Positions 11,872-23,139 of a stretch of 42,549 bases of DNA are shown one piece after another. This DNA comes from Acanthaster planci (Eukaryota; Echinodermata; Asteroidea; Valvatida; Acanthasteridae). Within the stretch, counting starts at the first letter, position 1; each line of letters starts with the position of its first letter. Made by a program: the position numbers and the translations under genes. The notes beneath the pieces were generated by a model, which was given only the letters and a program-made list of their open reading frames with translations, ran no database searches and was not told the DNA's origin. Location of the stretch: NCBI RefSeq assembly GCF_001949145.1, contig NW_019091468.1, forward strand, positions 923,604-966,152. Reading direction: 5' to 3'.

Positions 11872-12661
11872 CAGTAGACATGTCAAAATATGACAGACAG
11901 ACGCACACTACACTCGCGGCGCTGTTGGATCGAGGGTCGTAAGATACTCGAAATCATGTTGACAAGAAACGCAATGCAGACACTTTTTCTTGATACGAAG
12001 CGCCTTCTCACATGCTGCGTTGTCGAGTGTGGAAGCCAGTGAAAAGGGATGCCTTGTCAGGTCACTTCATAATGCCCGCCTTTTGTCGTCTGACCTTTGA
12101 CATTCGATCCCTAGGCAAACCCATATGTCATGTATTTTCTCACCCGAGGGCTCGTGTTTATTCAAAGATTGACCGCACAGGTCTCCACTGGGGCTGAAGG
12201 ATTTCATGCTTTAAAGATGCTTATTTGCAATTTTACAACAGTACAGAGTGTCTCAAAAGTAAAATACACAAATTGAAAAACCCGCAACACAATAGTTCGT
12301 GGTGGTAGGGTATCCACAGAATGGCCAGAAATCACGTGATATGTTCGTTCCACCAAACGCTATACATGACCTAATCCAGTTCCCGCGACCTCTTCCAACT
12401 ATCCCTAATGCTACTTTTAGAGGAGGTTTCACTAATGGAGTCATCTGGGCAGTCACTAACAGGGCGTTGTCTTGTGAAACGTCCGCCTTAATAGATAATT
12501 TGCTGTCAGTGTCCCCTCCAATTACAAATGAATATGTGCACCTCGTGTGTCCCCCTCCTCCGTCAGACATGCCAGCGTAGTTATTCCAATGAATCAAGGC
12601 CAGTCTCGAATTGACTGTGAACCCTCTGTTGAACTGTCCTCGGTGGCGCTTTGTTTGATAG
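11872..12661. other. No supported gene upstream of the lectin gene
   Basis: Both strands have long open frames at 12250-12780 (175 codons minus, about 93 codons plus), but neither contains a motif I recognise and they overlap each other. The signal-peptide and promoter exons of the lectin gene should lie here or further upstream; I could not place them. Confidence 0.4.
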
Positions 12662-15600
12662 AGAGTTTGTGCGACCAGGGCTGGATTTTCCATGAGGGGT
12701 CGTGCTACTGGGGGAGCGAGGCTGAGGTTACCGTGGAATATGTGCAAGCTGCTGCCATCTGCCACCAGTCGGCATCTCATTTGGTAAGGAACTTAGGAAT
12801 CAAACAAAAAGGGTTCAACCTCTCCCCCCCAAAAAAGTAAAAAATAAAATTGACTCGTCTTATAAATAATTTAACAAAGGACCAAAGACAGCAATGACAG
12901 GAAATCTCTCTTCCCACTCCCGCAGGCAAGCATTCTGACGTCATCCGAGAACGACTTTGTCCGGACAGCGTTCCCCAACCTCTCTAAAATCTGGCTCGGT
13001 GCCCACAATGGCGGCGAGCAGCCTGGTAGGTGCGAGTTTTTATTCAACTTTAAGTATGAGGTTCAAGCGGGACCAACAGAGGTCGCAATTTTCCTAGCAA
13101 CAGTGGCTCCTTCGGGTGGCAATTGCAATTCGCTGGTTCCCAACACGGCTGTGAAATGCATGCGTTGCTGGCGCATTTATACAGAGAGAATGAAGACCTT
13201 CCCACCAACTTGGCTTTTTTCCCCAACCGATGTAGGGGTGCTTCTTGTCAAGGCGGACAGAACTTTAATGTGGATTATTCTCGAAAATGCTCCTGGTTCG
13301 TGCTTCGTACTTCGTGCTTTGTATTGATCTACACCGTAGAGCTATATCTCATTACGAGAGCGCTTAAACTCTTTATTCTCCGAGCGGAGAAAATTTGACG
13401 TCGTTCTGGGTCCACACATTTTCAATCCACCAATATGCAGTACTTCAATTTGTTTGCCATGTGCATGATTGTAGACGTTCGAAATCAGATGAACAAATAT
13501 AGAATTTTGCATTTTAAATGCAACGCGCATCAGGTACCACTAAAATCCGAGTCTCGGCAAAATTTATCTGCAGCGTATACACGCACGCGTTTGCGTTGTT
13601 TACGCAGCGTAAACGAAAAGCCCATTTACTGAGTGTGCGTTAGTTTTTCGCGTATCGGCTTTCTTGACGTATCGTTTCCGAACGCAGATATGAAAATAGC
13701 CGTACAAAAGCTATACACAATTTGGACTTTTCCTTGGCTTGTGCACAAACGTGCAAGGGCCAAGTAGGCAACACATTGTACATGAATCAGCGCTATAGTT
13801 TTTACATATAGCCTAGCTCTATGTTGCACACTCTAAAAAAAAAAAAAAAAAAAAAACTCCGAGGTGAAATTGTCTCGGAATCCGGGTGCCGTGGGGTCCG
13901 CTCCCTCTCGTTGATCAAATCTTGTTTGACTGGAAAAGATTTGGACCAGACGGGCCCCGGATTCGGTGTCAACCACACCCAGGATTTTTAGAGTGCGTTC
14001 AACCTTGCTGCTAATTGCTGCTATCTCTACAGGTACATATCGCAAGTCTCTGCTGTGGTCGGATGGAAGCTTCCCTGCTTTCCGGGCCTCGGTGCTACTG
14101 AACGCCGTGCCGAACGCTGACTCACTTCAATGCCTGGCAATGCACGAAGAGGGCGAATGGCTTGTAAAGCCGCCCACCAAGAAGAAAAGCGTTGTTTGTA
14201 AGAAGTACCCACGTGAGTAAACGAATTTTCCCTGTCTGTCATTCCACTGTTTAAAATGCAAGTGCGTTCATTACTATGTGCAAAATGCTCACAATGTGTT
14301 TTTCTTACGATTTTGGCCATTTCATTTCACCCAGACTTCTCCCAGCAATTTGGCACGGGGGAGGGCGCTGTTCACCTGACTCACATGGACTGTCAAGGCT
14401 GCGAGGACCACCTGAACCAGTGCAGACACGGCAGCTGGCATGACGTCACTTCCTGTAGCCAGGCCAAAGCAGTGGGCTTGAAATGTTCGGGTAATGTATT
14501 GCCGTGTCGGAAACCGTAAAAATAAGCGGCTAAGGCTAGTTTCCCGTAGACTTGCGCGTTAGTACCAGCCGTAGCCAAGTAAATTCGGACACGGCCTACA
14601 CAGTGCAACATGCACGAAATGGATGTCAAGTTCGAAGTCGACACGACACGAATCGTTTCAATCGTGCAATTCAAGGCATGGTTGCAAAAACAAACTAAAC
14701 AATACGAACTTAAACTGACTGATAACTGAAGAGTTGTTCTTTTTGTTTGTTTGTTTGTTTTTCTTTTTTGTTCAGTCGTCTGCCCCACCTACGAGACAAA
14801 CGCAGTGACCGATGCTCGCTTTCCATTCAAGCCCCTTAACCCCTCATCGCTCCGGGTGGATTTCACCGTTCAGACGGCTGGGACGATCCGACTCATCCTG
14901 TCAAGAGACGAGTCTCTTGCCGGAGCCGTCTACTCCATAGGTACGAACGGCTACATAACTAGCTTCACTGGCTGGAGCAGAGCAAAAGGGTTAGTTAGGG
15001 GAGGGGAAAGGCTTTAATAGGAACCTTTGGCACAAACCCTTCACTGGATTCTAGGAAGCTTGTCATTTACTGCAAAGCTGAAAACTGTCCGGTTCAAATG
15101 GGAGCCACAAAAAGTAGAAAACCGAGAAGGGACATGTGAATAAGGCTGAATGGTGTTTTTCCAGTTTCTTAGCGCTTGAGATTTCTGAAGCACTATGCAA
15201 AATATATTCGAATGTTAATCTTGTCGAACTGCCGATTGCGGCTTCATCATGCCCGTCGAAATTGTCACTATCTACAGGTATTCAGGGATATGACACGGCT
15301 AGTTTTCTGCCATTGTTTTGTTTTGATGCTTTTTAAAATTGACACAAAGACACAGCTTCCATTCAATAGACTCGGTATGCCCCTATATATTCACAGTTCT
15401 GTCGACAACCTCGACAAGCGGTATCTATCATCACGCCAGCGCCTCCTGGCACGACGAGCAGGGCATCGTGGACGTCCTCAACGCCGACGCGGAACGGGGA
15501 ATCTGGGTCACCAAGGCTGATGCCACCCTCCGGGTGGGGCGGGCGACGGAGAGCGGCCCGCTGCTGGAGTGGACGGACGACCTATCGGAGAGCGGACCGC

Positions 15601-15689
15601 CCGACCTGCACGTCGGGTTCAGTTCACGGCAGCCGGCGACGTGGCAGTTCGGCTCATTCTGCGGAGAGGAAGCCGTACGGAGTGTGTAG
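12662..15689 (+). CDS. C-type lectin-like / half-SRCR / Methyltransf_FA domain protein (5' incomplete)
   Basis: Exons: 12662-12783, 12926-13025, 14033-14212, 14335-14490, 14776-14940, 15397-15689 (TAG). Introns are GT-AG, phase 0 after the first listed exon and phase 1 thereafter. Exons 1-3 form a C-type-lectin-like domain: CDQGWIFHEGSCYWG, IWLGAHNGGEQPG, LLWSDGS, then C...GEW...VVCKKYP. Calcium-site motifs are degraded (EPN reads VPN; no WND), so calcium-dependent sugar binding is doubtful. Exon 4 is the C-terminal half of an SRCR domain (GTGEGAVHLTHMDCQGCEDH ... LKCS). Exons 5-6 make a domain of the farnesoic-acid O-methyltransferase type (PF12248-like: LRVDFTVQTAGTIRLILSRD, LEWTDD, VGFSS). 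It is probably extracellular, with a role in recognition. The signal peptide exon is not located. No transmembrane segment follows, so a secreted product is likely. Confidence 0.75.
13828..13995. mobile_element. MITE with CACTCTAAAAA ends, in lectin-gene intron
   Basis: Starts ACACTCTAAAAA with a long A run and ends TTTTTAGAGTG, an 11-base terminal inverted repeat matching the ends of the 7310 and 8805 elements, while the interior differs. It lies in the intron between the second and third listed exons of the lectin gene. No coding potential. Confidence 0.6.
14528..14596 (-). mobile_element. GCCGTGTCCGAATT-family element, copy 2 (inverted)
   Basis: AGCCGTAGCCAAGTAAATTC then GGACACGGCC at 14568-14596 is the reverse complement of the end seen at 1701 and 35289. 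The inner TACTAACGCGCAAGTCTAC (reverse strand) matches the 35289 copy. It lies in the intron between the SRCR exon and the Methyltransf_FA exons. Confidence 0.5.
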
Positions 15690-17076
15690 TGTTGGATATA
15701 CCCGGTGCACTTCGTACAGGCCTACAGCCCGGTTATTGCTTCAATAACTGTAGCTAAAAGCATCTTGTAAAGCCTTAATTAACAGTTGAAGTCAGGTTGA
15801 CTATCTTTCTTGAGCACCCCTGCCCTCATCGGTTGAAACGAGCCATGCTGATGGTGGGGGGTGTTCTTTTTGTTTTTCATAGTATGAACCAGCGAAGTGT
15901 AGTTCTTCCCAATGGAAGCTCTGTTGCTAAGAAAATTGCGCCCTCTGTTGGTCCACCTCTGGGTGGAGTACTTGCCTCGTTTTGCCTTCCACCAACGCAA
16001 CCCGGGCTTGATTCCAAGTGTGTACTTTGCGATCGACCATTTTTCTGGAAATTCATTTTCTTTACAACCTGTAAAACTGTAAAACCTGTCGTGTTAATTT
16101 AACACCCTGGGAGTCATAAGAGTAATGGGTGTACTATGATAACACCATGGCATTAAATTAACACAAATTTAACTCCACAGTTTTTGCAATGCAACGTCTC
16201 TCTCTGAATGCCCCGTTCAGTTTCTTCCAACTTCCCACTTATTATGTGATATAAATGTTTAAAGTTTCGAACAATTCGTTAATATTTCTTGAAGAAAGAG
16301 TAGATATGAATAAACTTGAAAACAAACTGAGCATATATCACTGCATGCAAACCTTAAGTTGTGGATGAAGGACTCTTCGGTATGTGATATGAAATGTTGT
16401 GATACAAAGGTGGAAATTGCCTACTAAATGTTACGGGGAGTAATCAACAGGACATGCTCACTCGGAAGGGTTTCATGGACTTCAAAGGCAGCTTTGAGGA
16501 CCGGATTTATTGCCTGTTTACACCTAGGTTTGAGGGCAAGTGATCACATACACTACGATCTAGGCGTAAAGGGTTCTGCAGACCGTCGACACCGATACTG
16601 TTAGCGTTTAGTGGCAAAAATTTGACGGTAACGCCGGCGTTTAACATATGGATCCGTGGCACCGCCGTTAACTCGAGTCAGTACAACTCTGCTTAACGTG
16701 GCGCATTAAAACTACGCCTAGAAATTGCACTTAATGCTCCTGAGCTGTTCAAAGTTTTCTTTTCGTTGTTAAACACAACACCCATTTAAGCTAGCCACCA
16801 ACTTCCAATTAACTTCGTATCATGTCAACCACTCCCGAGTCCAGTGCTACTCTCATCACAACGTCCATGAATGGAACGGCTTGATGACGTTAAATCTCTA
16901 CTGAAAAGTAAACCTTATAGGCCTACGCATCAGCATTGAGTGCAGCGAAGCGCTTCTATTTAATACTAACTACGGTGCTTGTGCTCAGACTATATTCAGC
17001 TTAATGAAATCAAGATAGATACATATACAGAAAACAAGAATAATTTTAAGAAAATTGTTGCAAGAGCTGCATCTGC

Positions 17077-17078
<2 letters not shown>
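15690..17078. other. 3' flank of the lectin gene; no further gene
   Basis: An AATAAA at 16309-16314 (plus) is the first clear polyadenylation signal, about 620 bases after the lectin stop. Apart from the palindromic element at 16070-16188 and a short inverted pair (TCTAGGCGTA near 16559 / TACGCCTAGA near 16714), I see no structure and no supported gene. Confidence 0.45.
16070..16188. mobile_element. Small AT-rich palindromic MITE (GTGTTAATTTAACAC)
   Basis: Left arm AAAACTGTAAAACCTGTCGT followed by GTGTTAATTTAACACC; right arm ATTAAATTAACACAAATTTA followed by ACTCCACAGTTTTT. The right arm's reverse complement matches the left arm with few gaps, and each arm contains its own short palindrome. 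Noncoding. Confidence 0.6.
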
Positions 17079-17115
<37 letters not shown>

Positions 17116-17116
17116 N

Positions 17117-17152
<36 letters not shown>
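17079..17152. repeat. (GA)n microsatellite with one N
   Basis: An almost pure AG dinucleotide run with one ambiguous base at 17116 and one AAAG interruption. An A/G-rich tail continues to about 17180. The length is probably uncertain in the assembly. Confidence 0.95.
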
Positions 17153-17180
17153 CAAGAAAAAAAGGAAAAAAAAAAAGAAA

Positions 17181-17860
17181 GAAATGTCTACCCATGGGGG
17201 CCAAAGGCAATTTAGGGAACAATTTATCTAAGCCAAAACATTAGGAGTGCAGGATTCTGTACCACCTCACTCAGCCAGTTTTACATACGAGGTGTGGACA
17301 TTCCTTTGTTCTACTGTGGTAAGATAAAAACTCCTTTTTCTGTCACTACGATAACTCCTTCGAGCTGGATTTTTAACAATGATTTCCTGGACTGTTCCTC
17401 TTCATTTGCCACAGGTAACCTTGACCCCCAAATGCCAACTGTTTTTCAGAGAGGGGTAAAAATAGAGTACCGAAGGGTGACGTCACTGTGAACCAGAAAG
17501 GCAGTACAAAAGAATGGGGTACGCGCGCGTGTTGGTTCACGCGCTGGTTCTGGCGCTAATGCCTTTTACACACTAATAGTGCGCGTGACGTATTCACTTC
17601 GGTACTCTATTGGGTGGACGTGTGCGAGTCCACACAACGCCATCGTACGCTACATTATATGGACTTCTTTTGTGTAGGGGTCAACATAATGTATGACACG
17701 CTTGTACACATAAATCGACAAATTTATATAACAGAAGAAAAGGCATTTTTTTGAACCCTGAGCTTGTTTCACAAACCTGATATTAATAACAGACGCAATA
17801 CTAAATGTTTAGATATGGCGATATTGTCAAAATATAGTTTTTGTATTTCAGTGAACAGGT
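17181..17860. other. No supported gene; 3' flank of NAT copy 1
   Basis: The stretch nearest the NAT stop (about 17800-17860) resembles the 3' flanks of the NAT copies at 32.2 and 37.0 kb (ATGGCGATATTGT followed by a T-rich stretch), so the duplicated unit extends past the coding region. Otherwise featureless. Confidence 0.5.
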
Positions 17861-18763
17861 TTAGCAGTCAAATTTGAGATCAAAAGTCTCCAAAACTTTC
17901 AGAACAGACTCCGCTGGAAACTGGGGAAAGTGATTTTCGAATGCCTCCAACAGCTCTTGAGGGCGCGTTGCGCTCTTCTTGTTTACCTTGCCACTGTCGT
18001 CTTCCTCCAAGATGGCGGTGTCTTTGATGGCTAGAAGCTTGCCGTTGCGGAAGCTTACCGCCCTTAGAGTCTGTAAGAAGGGCGCCAGGGCCTCCGGGCC
18101 GCTCTCCACAGTGTGGACATTCTCCATGCTGTCCGCAAAGAACTCGATATCGTGGAACACCAGGTCAGACACCATGAACGTGTACCACTCGCCATCGGTT
18201 GCCTCTTCCCTTGCTTTGTAGTGCCGCCGCGCCTTGTGAATCCATTGGATGCCACCCTTGTCATCCTTCACAAACTTGTGCGTCAGGAAACCTGACGTGT
18301 AGACTGGTGACTCCTTATCAAAGCCCAGAGATATGGGTTCAAACGTAGGATACCCGCAGCCAACCTCTACCAGATGAAGGTCGCCAGGTAGGACCAGACT
18401 CTTAACCACAGTTACCAGGTGATTGTTCGGCCTCCCAGAGATACTGGCGCCCACGTGGTATACCTCGAATCCCAGCGCCTCCAAGAGCGCCTTCATGAAG
18501 TAATTCATCTCAAAGCACAACCCGCCCACGCGGGCCATCATGCTTGCCTTGATCTCGGGGAAGGTCAGCGCTCGCCTCTCCGGCTTGGGCGTGGCGATAG
18601 TCGTCAGGCTCTGGAAGGGAATACTGCCGAGAAAGGCGGTGATGACTTTACGCAGGAAGCCGACTCGATCTTTCGCCAGGTTCTCCAGCGGAGCCGTCAG
18701 CTGTAGTACGCCCTCTAGGAAATCCGTTGCTTCGCTTTGACTGAGGCTATGTGATGATGACAT
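17861..18763 (-). CDS. Arylamine N-acetyltransferase, copy 1 (Glu in place of catalytic Asp)
   Basis: 300 aa, full family length (about 290), coding in one exon. NATs transfer acetyl from acetyl-CoA to arylamines through a Cys-His-Asp triad in the cytosol. Here Cys83 lies in RVGGLCFE and His115 in RPNNHLV. The third position reads HLVEVGCGYP, so Glu133 replaces the expected Asp (DVG/DAG). The usual RGGxC reads VGGLC, as in the copy at 37 kb. The start MSSSHSLSQSEATDF is shared with the other copy (MSSSDSLSQTEATDF). A TATCTCTAG acceptor lies 18 bases upstream of ATG, implying a separate 5' UTR exon as in vertebrate NAT genes. Ends LKFDC. Activity is uncertain because of the Glu. Confidence 0.92.
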   Translation of the reverse strand: MSSSHSLSQSEATDFLEGVLQLTAPLENLAKDRVGFLRKVITAFLGSIPFQSLTTIATPKPERRALTFPEIKASMMARVGGLCFEMNYFMKALLEALGFEVYHVGASISGRPNNHLVTVVKSLVLPGDLHLVEVGCGYPTFEPISLGFDKESPVYTSGFLTHKFVKDDKGGIQWIHKARRHYKAREEATDGEWYTFMVSDLVFHDIEFFADSMENVHTVESGPEALAPFLQTLRAVSFRNGKLLAIKDTAILEEDDSGKVNKKSATRPQELLEAFENHFPQFPAESVLKVLETFDLKFDC

Positions 18764-18781
18764 TGTTGCAACCGAGGCACG

Positions 18782-20084
18782 CTAGAGATACAAAATAAAA
18801 GTTAGGTTTTTCTCACTTTCGTGTCTGTATACAGGGTTGTCGTTGCGACTGAATGCCTGGCGTGGTCGGTTTATCTGTCTGACCTGCTCGAGGTACGGTG
18901 ACCGTGTCCTATTTCTGCTTAGTATACCGTGACGATTGGGAGAACAGATAAGGCTCCAAAACCACGCTGCTTTTCTTCCAATTATGCGGAGTTAAAAAAA
19001 GACAGGCATTCGTACATGTACATAACTAACCTACAACACAGTGGCCGGCACCACGTCTACAGTTACAACGGGAGTGTGGGTCAAGTCGAGTGCGTAAACA
19101 CAGTGAATTCAAAGAAGGAGGGTTCATTGTTCACCGGTTGTAGTGTACACGTACTGCCTGGTGTCATGCATAGTGCTTTATTCCGTGGGCGCAACACGCC
19201 GTGTGGTAAATTATCTCCTATGGGATGTTCGAGGCTATACACAAGGCGTATGTGACCTCAATATACACGGGACCAAGGTCAACATATGTAGGGGGGTGTT
19301 AGGTAACAACAGTCCAGAGCGTGTATAGGGATTAGAGGTCACGGTGAACCCTGGGTGAACTCATTAATCGGCTCCGAGAGCAAGAAGCGCTAGAGGGCGT
19401 GTTTATTGGGTAATCACTGCACAGGCGCGCGTTTATAATGGAGATCAATGGCGCATTTGACGCGGGGCACGCTGGGTACAAAAATACACTAACGAATTCA
19501 TTACGAATTTCTCCCATTTAAACGAATCCGAGTTAGACCTCTCTAACTCGGAAAGAAAACATCCATTCTGAAATGACAGCTTTCCCCAGTGGACAATTTT
19601 TATTACCCCCTTGTGGTGATAAACCAGTGGTCCTACCCTTTTGACCTCTGCTAAAGGTACCAGTCCTTGGTACAGAGTGAATGACAGATTTATGTCATTC
19701 TTTGCTGGTTGTGGTCATTCATTGCTGGATTGATCACAAGCTTTATGCTGCGTAGTGATATGAAAACCAGAAAATAAAAATTTAGAGTTCATTGTCACAT
19801 ACAGGTAGTTTAATTTAATAATCTATATGAAATGTTTGGTGCACGTATAGAAAGCAATTTGTAACAATGTAACCATCATTTGAAGTCAGAAAATCGATGA
19901 GATAATTGTGTCGTCAGTTGAAATTAAGTATTTTGGGGGCCTTTTTTCCTTCCACGATGGAGTCTCCAGGAGTAAATAGGCTGCCATATAAGGACAAGGT
20001 TAAGGTGATTTCCTCATCTTCATCATCCATTATTTTACAGTCTTGGTGCAATTCTCAAAATGTTCAGTTTCTAAAGAAGGCAAA
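18782..20084. other. No supported gene; composition shift
   Basis: The upstream flank of NAT copy 1 gives way at about 19.7 kb to clearly more AT-rich DNA that continues to about 29.4 kb. A perfect hairpin (CCGAGTTAGA ... TCTAACTCGG, 19528-19551) lies just before the shift. An upstream ATG at 19956 opens a short frame (MESPGVNRLPYKDKVKV) that could be a 5' exon of the next gene, but its splice phase does not fit the following exon. Confidence 0.45.
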
Positions 20085-23003
20085 ATGGCAGGAAAATTCT
20101 CAATTGGAAGTCGCGTCCAGGCAGTCGATGAGTTGGGAAGATGGTGTGCAGCTAAAGTAGTCAAAGATGAAGAATGCTCATACCTAGTGAGTTTTATTGG
20201 ATATCCTGGGCATGATATCTGGGTGGATGAATATTCCATAAGACATCCAGTACTTCCCTATGAAGAGCATCAGAGACGTAAGTAACATGCTCATGTTACA
20301 TTCTAACCTTCAGTTGTTGGCATACCGGTATTTCCTTAAGAAGTATGGTTTAAAAATTAATATGTACATGTGTATTTTCAAAACATACCAGTTCTTGTAC
20401 AAAGAATGAATAAATTACAAATTGGTTATTTACTTGTTTATGCTCTGTACATGTTTCTCAAAGAAAAACCCACTTAGGAAGAATTAGTTAATCCGTTTAA
20501 TCGGAATAATTGCCGGCAAGTTTTCTGTGTTCCAAAATTATCACCTGTTGATGCAATGAAATGCCATAAAACCTTAGAAAGATATTTGAAAAGTCGTCCC
20601 ATCTTCATAAATCACAGATTTTTACCTTTGAATATTTCAGTTTTACATGGGTGAACATCACAGCCAACAAATATCATATACATGTATCTTTGTTGCAGAA
20701 AACTGCAGGCAAGCCACAAAAAGATCACTGTCACAAAAGTGTAAAAGGAAGCATTTACAGTTTTTGAGAGAGTGTCAGCAAGGCGACCAGGTTGAAACAA
20801 TTGATGGGCACAATGGCACTATTTTAACAGTGGATCCCTTCAAACGGGTCATTGTCCTGCAAGATGGAACTGCAGTAAACCTTGAAAACATTTCATTTCC
20901 AGGTAAAGATTACTCATATAAATTTCTTAGGGTTCCCCACATACATCTTGGTCATGCATTTTTAAAGGTTTGGCGCATAGGATGTGAAATGGAAAAATGG
21001 CAAACAAGCTTTCTATTTTAGTTTATTGTAGTGGTTGTTGCATCGATTCTCCCAATTACATGTGTGATATCAAACAACTTTTTTTCTGCAGAAAAACTTA
21101 TTCCTAAAATCTCCTGGAAAAGTCATGAAATGTAGTTTTCAGATTTCTGTGGAAACCCAGTTTTCACAACCAGGAGAGCAATTTAATAACAAGTTGACTC
21201 TAGTGTTTGATTTCATTATTTTTGATATGTTATACATGTATGTTATCTTTATATTAGTGAAATCTGTTTGGACTATATACACAGAAGTAACAAATTCGTT
21301 TTTAGAATCAGAATGCATTTTGTTGTTGATTTTGTCATGATGACTCCTAAATATTTACTATTTTGTTGATATTTATTTTGTGTATTGGGATTTCTTTTGA
21401 CAGAAAGTACTGATTCTGATGAACAGCCTACAAAAAGGAGAAAAAAGAAAAAGCAATATAAAAAGGTATTGTCCGTGAGATTACTGTAGAGAAAATATGT
21501 CTTAAAGTGCTGTTGATTTGTCGGATATTGAAAGAAAAGTGCATTCATCTACATGTATTTGCTAATAAATGATACAAATATGGTTTTATTTTAAGAGTGA
21601 AGAAACAAAAAGTTCCCCAGTCGTCCCGCCACTATCCCATGATGAACAAGCTGTGTCTCTTCCACATGCGGATTCCATTCTTTCATCAAGGCATCGGAAA
21701 GAACAAGTTGTCTTTTCAGCTGGTCAGCACATGTGTGGGCAAATATATAAGGTAGATGAATGTTGATAATTAATCTTTCCTATTCATATGATCACTCTCA
21801 TATTGATAGACACTTAATGTAATTGGTTCGATATTTAACGTTGTACATACGCTTATAACATTATCTTGTCAATGACAAAAATACCATATACATGTAAATA
21901 CACCTCCTGCTGGGGTTTATAATCAAAGTCTGTAAGAAAACCAACAAAAAATAATTTCGAAGTATGAGGTGAGTTGTCTTTTTGGGTATAAAATTCAGTT
22001 ACTTTGTAGAAAGAGTAAGGGGTCAACAATTGCTAATTTGCTGTTGTGCATGAGAAGTTTAACAGGTCAATATTTAATTGTTACATCCCAAGAGTATTTA
22101 TGAATGCTGGGTTGAGAAGTAATTGCGGCCTTGTTGGTGCACACAGTTACCAGCAATGTACAGTACATGTACACTGTATTTGAATTGAATATCTCTTTCT
22201 ATATTGTATTTGTTTCATGCATAATCTGCAATTTCTTACACCCTTTCTTAAGCAATCTGCTGTACCTACTATTACTTCTGCAATGACAAACTTGGTGCAC
22301 TACAGAATACATGTACATTTAAAATAAATATAGCAAACTGAAATCAAAGTCATTTCTCTTCTTTATACAGGTTCATGGTTTGGACCTAGAGGTGATGATT
22401 GCTGAAATATACATCGATGACCAATCTGCTATGTGTTGGCCATTAATGCTGGGGAATGTCAACATTAATATAACGGTAAATCTTCCTCTTTCCCATCTTT
22501 CAGAAATGAAAGTAGCCATAACTGGAGCAGCTAAAACAAAATCAAAACAGGTGGCAAGAGAAGCTTTCACACAGACCAAAAATAATCTAGAAAATGCCTC
22601 CTTCAGAAAGATCTTCAGAATAAGACAGGTCACAAATACAATTCTAAAGGAGATTAAATCCTGCTTCTGGACCAGCACCAGAAAAAGAATTTTTGATCTA
22701 GGGCTTATGTCCCCTGAGATTGATTGTGAGTTGTTTAACATGTGCATACCCGATTCAACCACTACGGAGTACAGTTATAAAAAAGAAAATCTTGGAAATC
22801 TGGACAGTGTTCTTGGGCAGGGTTGGGACAAAAGTGAAAAGGATGGAGTCACAAGGTTTGTTACATGCATAAAACTAAGAGTTACCCGTGACCTCACACT
22901 TTCAGGGAGTGTTCATGTGGCAGACTTTGACTCTTCGATAACGTCTGTCAATTATAGGCAAATTCTAAGACAGCATATGCTTTCTTGTAAAAATGTAACT
23001 TAG
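20085..23003 (+). CDS. Two-Tudor-like-domain nuclear protein, 5 exons, 415 aa
   Basis: Exons 20085-20277, 20699-20902, 21404-21465, 21596-21751, 22371-23003 (TAG). All introns are GT-AG and phases close at 416 codons. Residues 5-52 (FSIGSRVQAVDELGRW ... SFIGYPGHDIWVDEYSIR) match the Tudor/chromo-barrel pattern of PHF20/MBT-type chromatin readers. Residues 93-132 (GDQVETIDGHNGTILTVDPF ...) form a second small beta module. KRRKKKK at about 143-149 is a likely nuclear localisation signal. The 211-residue last exon (MKVAITGAAKTKSKQVAREA, LGQGWDKSEKDGVTRFV) is unrecognised. The start is ATG in context AAAATGG; a further 5' exon is possible. An extra acceptor at 21093 would add an exon with an early stop. 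Probably a chromatin-targeting partner of the downstream frames. Confidence 0.6.
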
Positions 23004-23133
23004 TGATGCTTGTTCTCTGTCAACTATTCTGTGTGACTGATGCCCAAGAAATGCTGAAAATTTACAACTATACCAAGAAATGGTTAAGAATAAGAAATCC
23101 TTATTCACAATTAAAAAACATACTCTTGTTTTT

Positions 23134-23139
23134 AATAAA
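23134..23139 (+). promoter_or_regulatory. Polyadenylation signal AATAAA of the Tudor-like gene
   Basis: AATAAA lies 131 bases after the stop of the five-exon gene and 159 bases before the next ATG. It suggests that the Tudor-like gene ends here and that the following frames use their own transcript with a very short upstream region. Confidence 0.5.

Noticed and set aside
12253-12780. 175-codon open frame on the minus strand
   Set aside because: No recognisable motif and no splice or poly(A) support. It overlaps the lectin exon on the other strand, which has clear domain signatures.
18419-18740. Open frames on the plus strand across NAT copy 1 (and 37184-37948 across copy 2)
   Set aside because: They are antisense shadows of GC-rich NAT coding sequence; the minus frame has full-length family similarity.
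21093-21135. Extra exon of the Tudor-like gene after the acceptor TTTTTTTCTGCAG
   Set aside because: Including it gives a stop within 15 codons; skipping it keeps the 415-residue frame. It may be an alternative exon but is not part of the main model.
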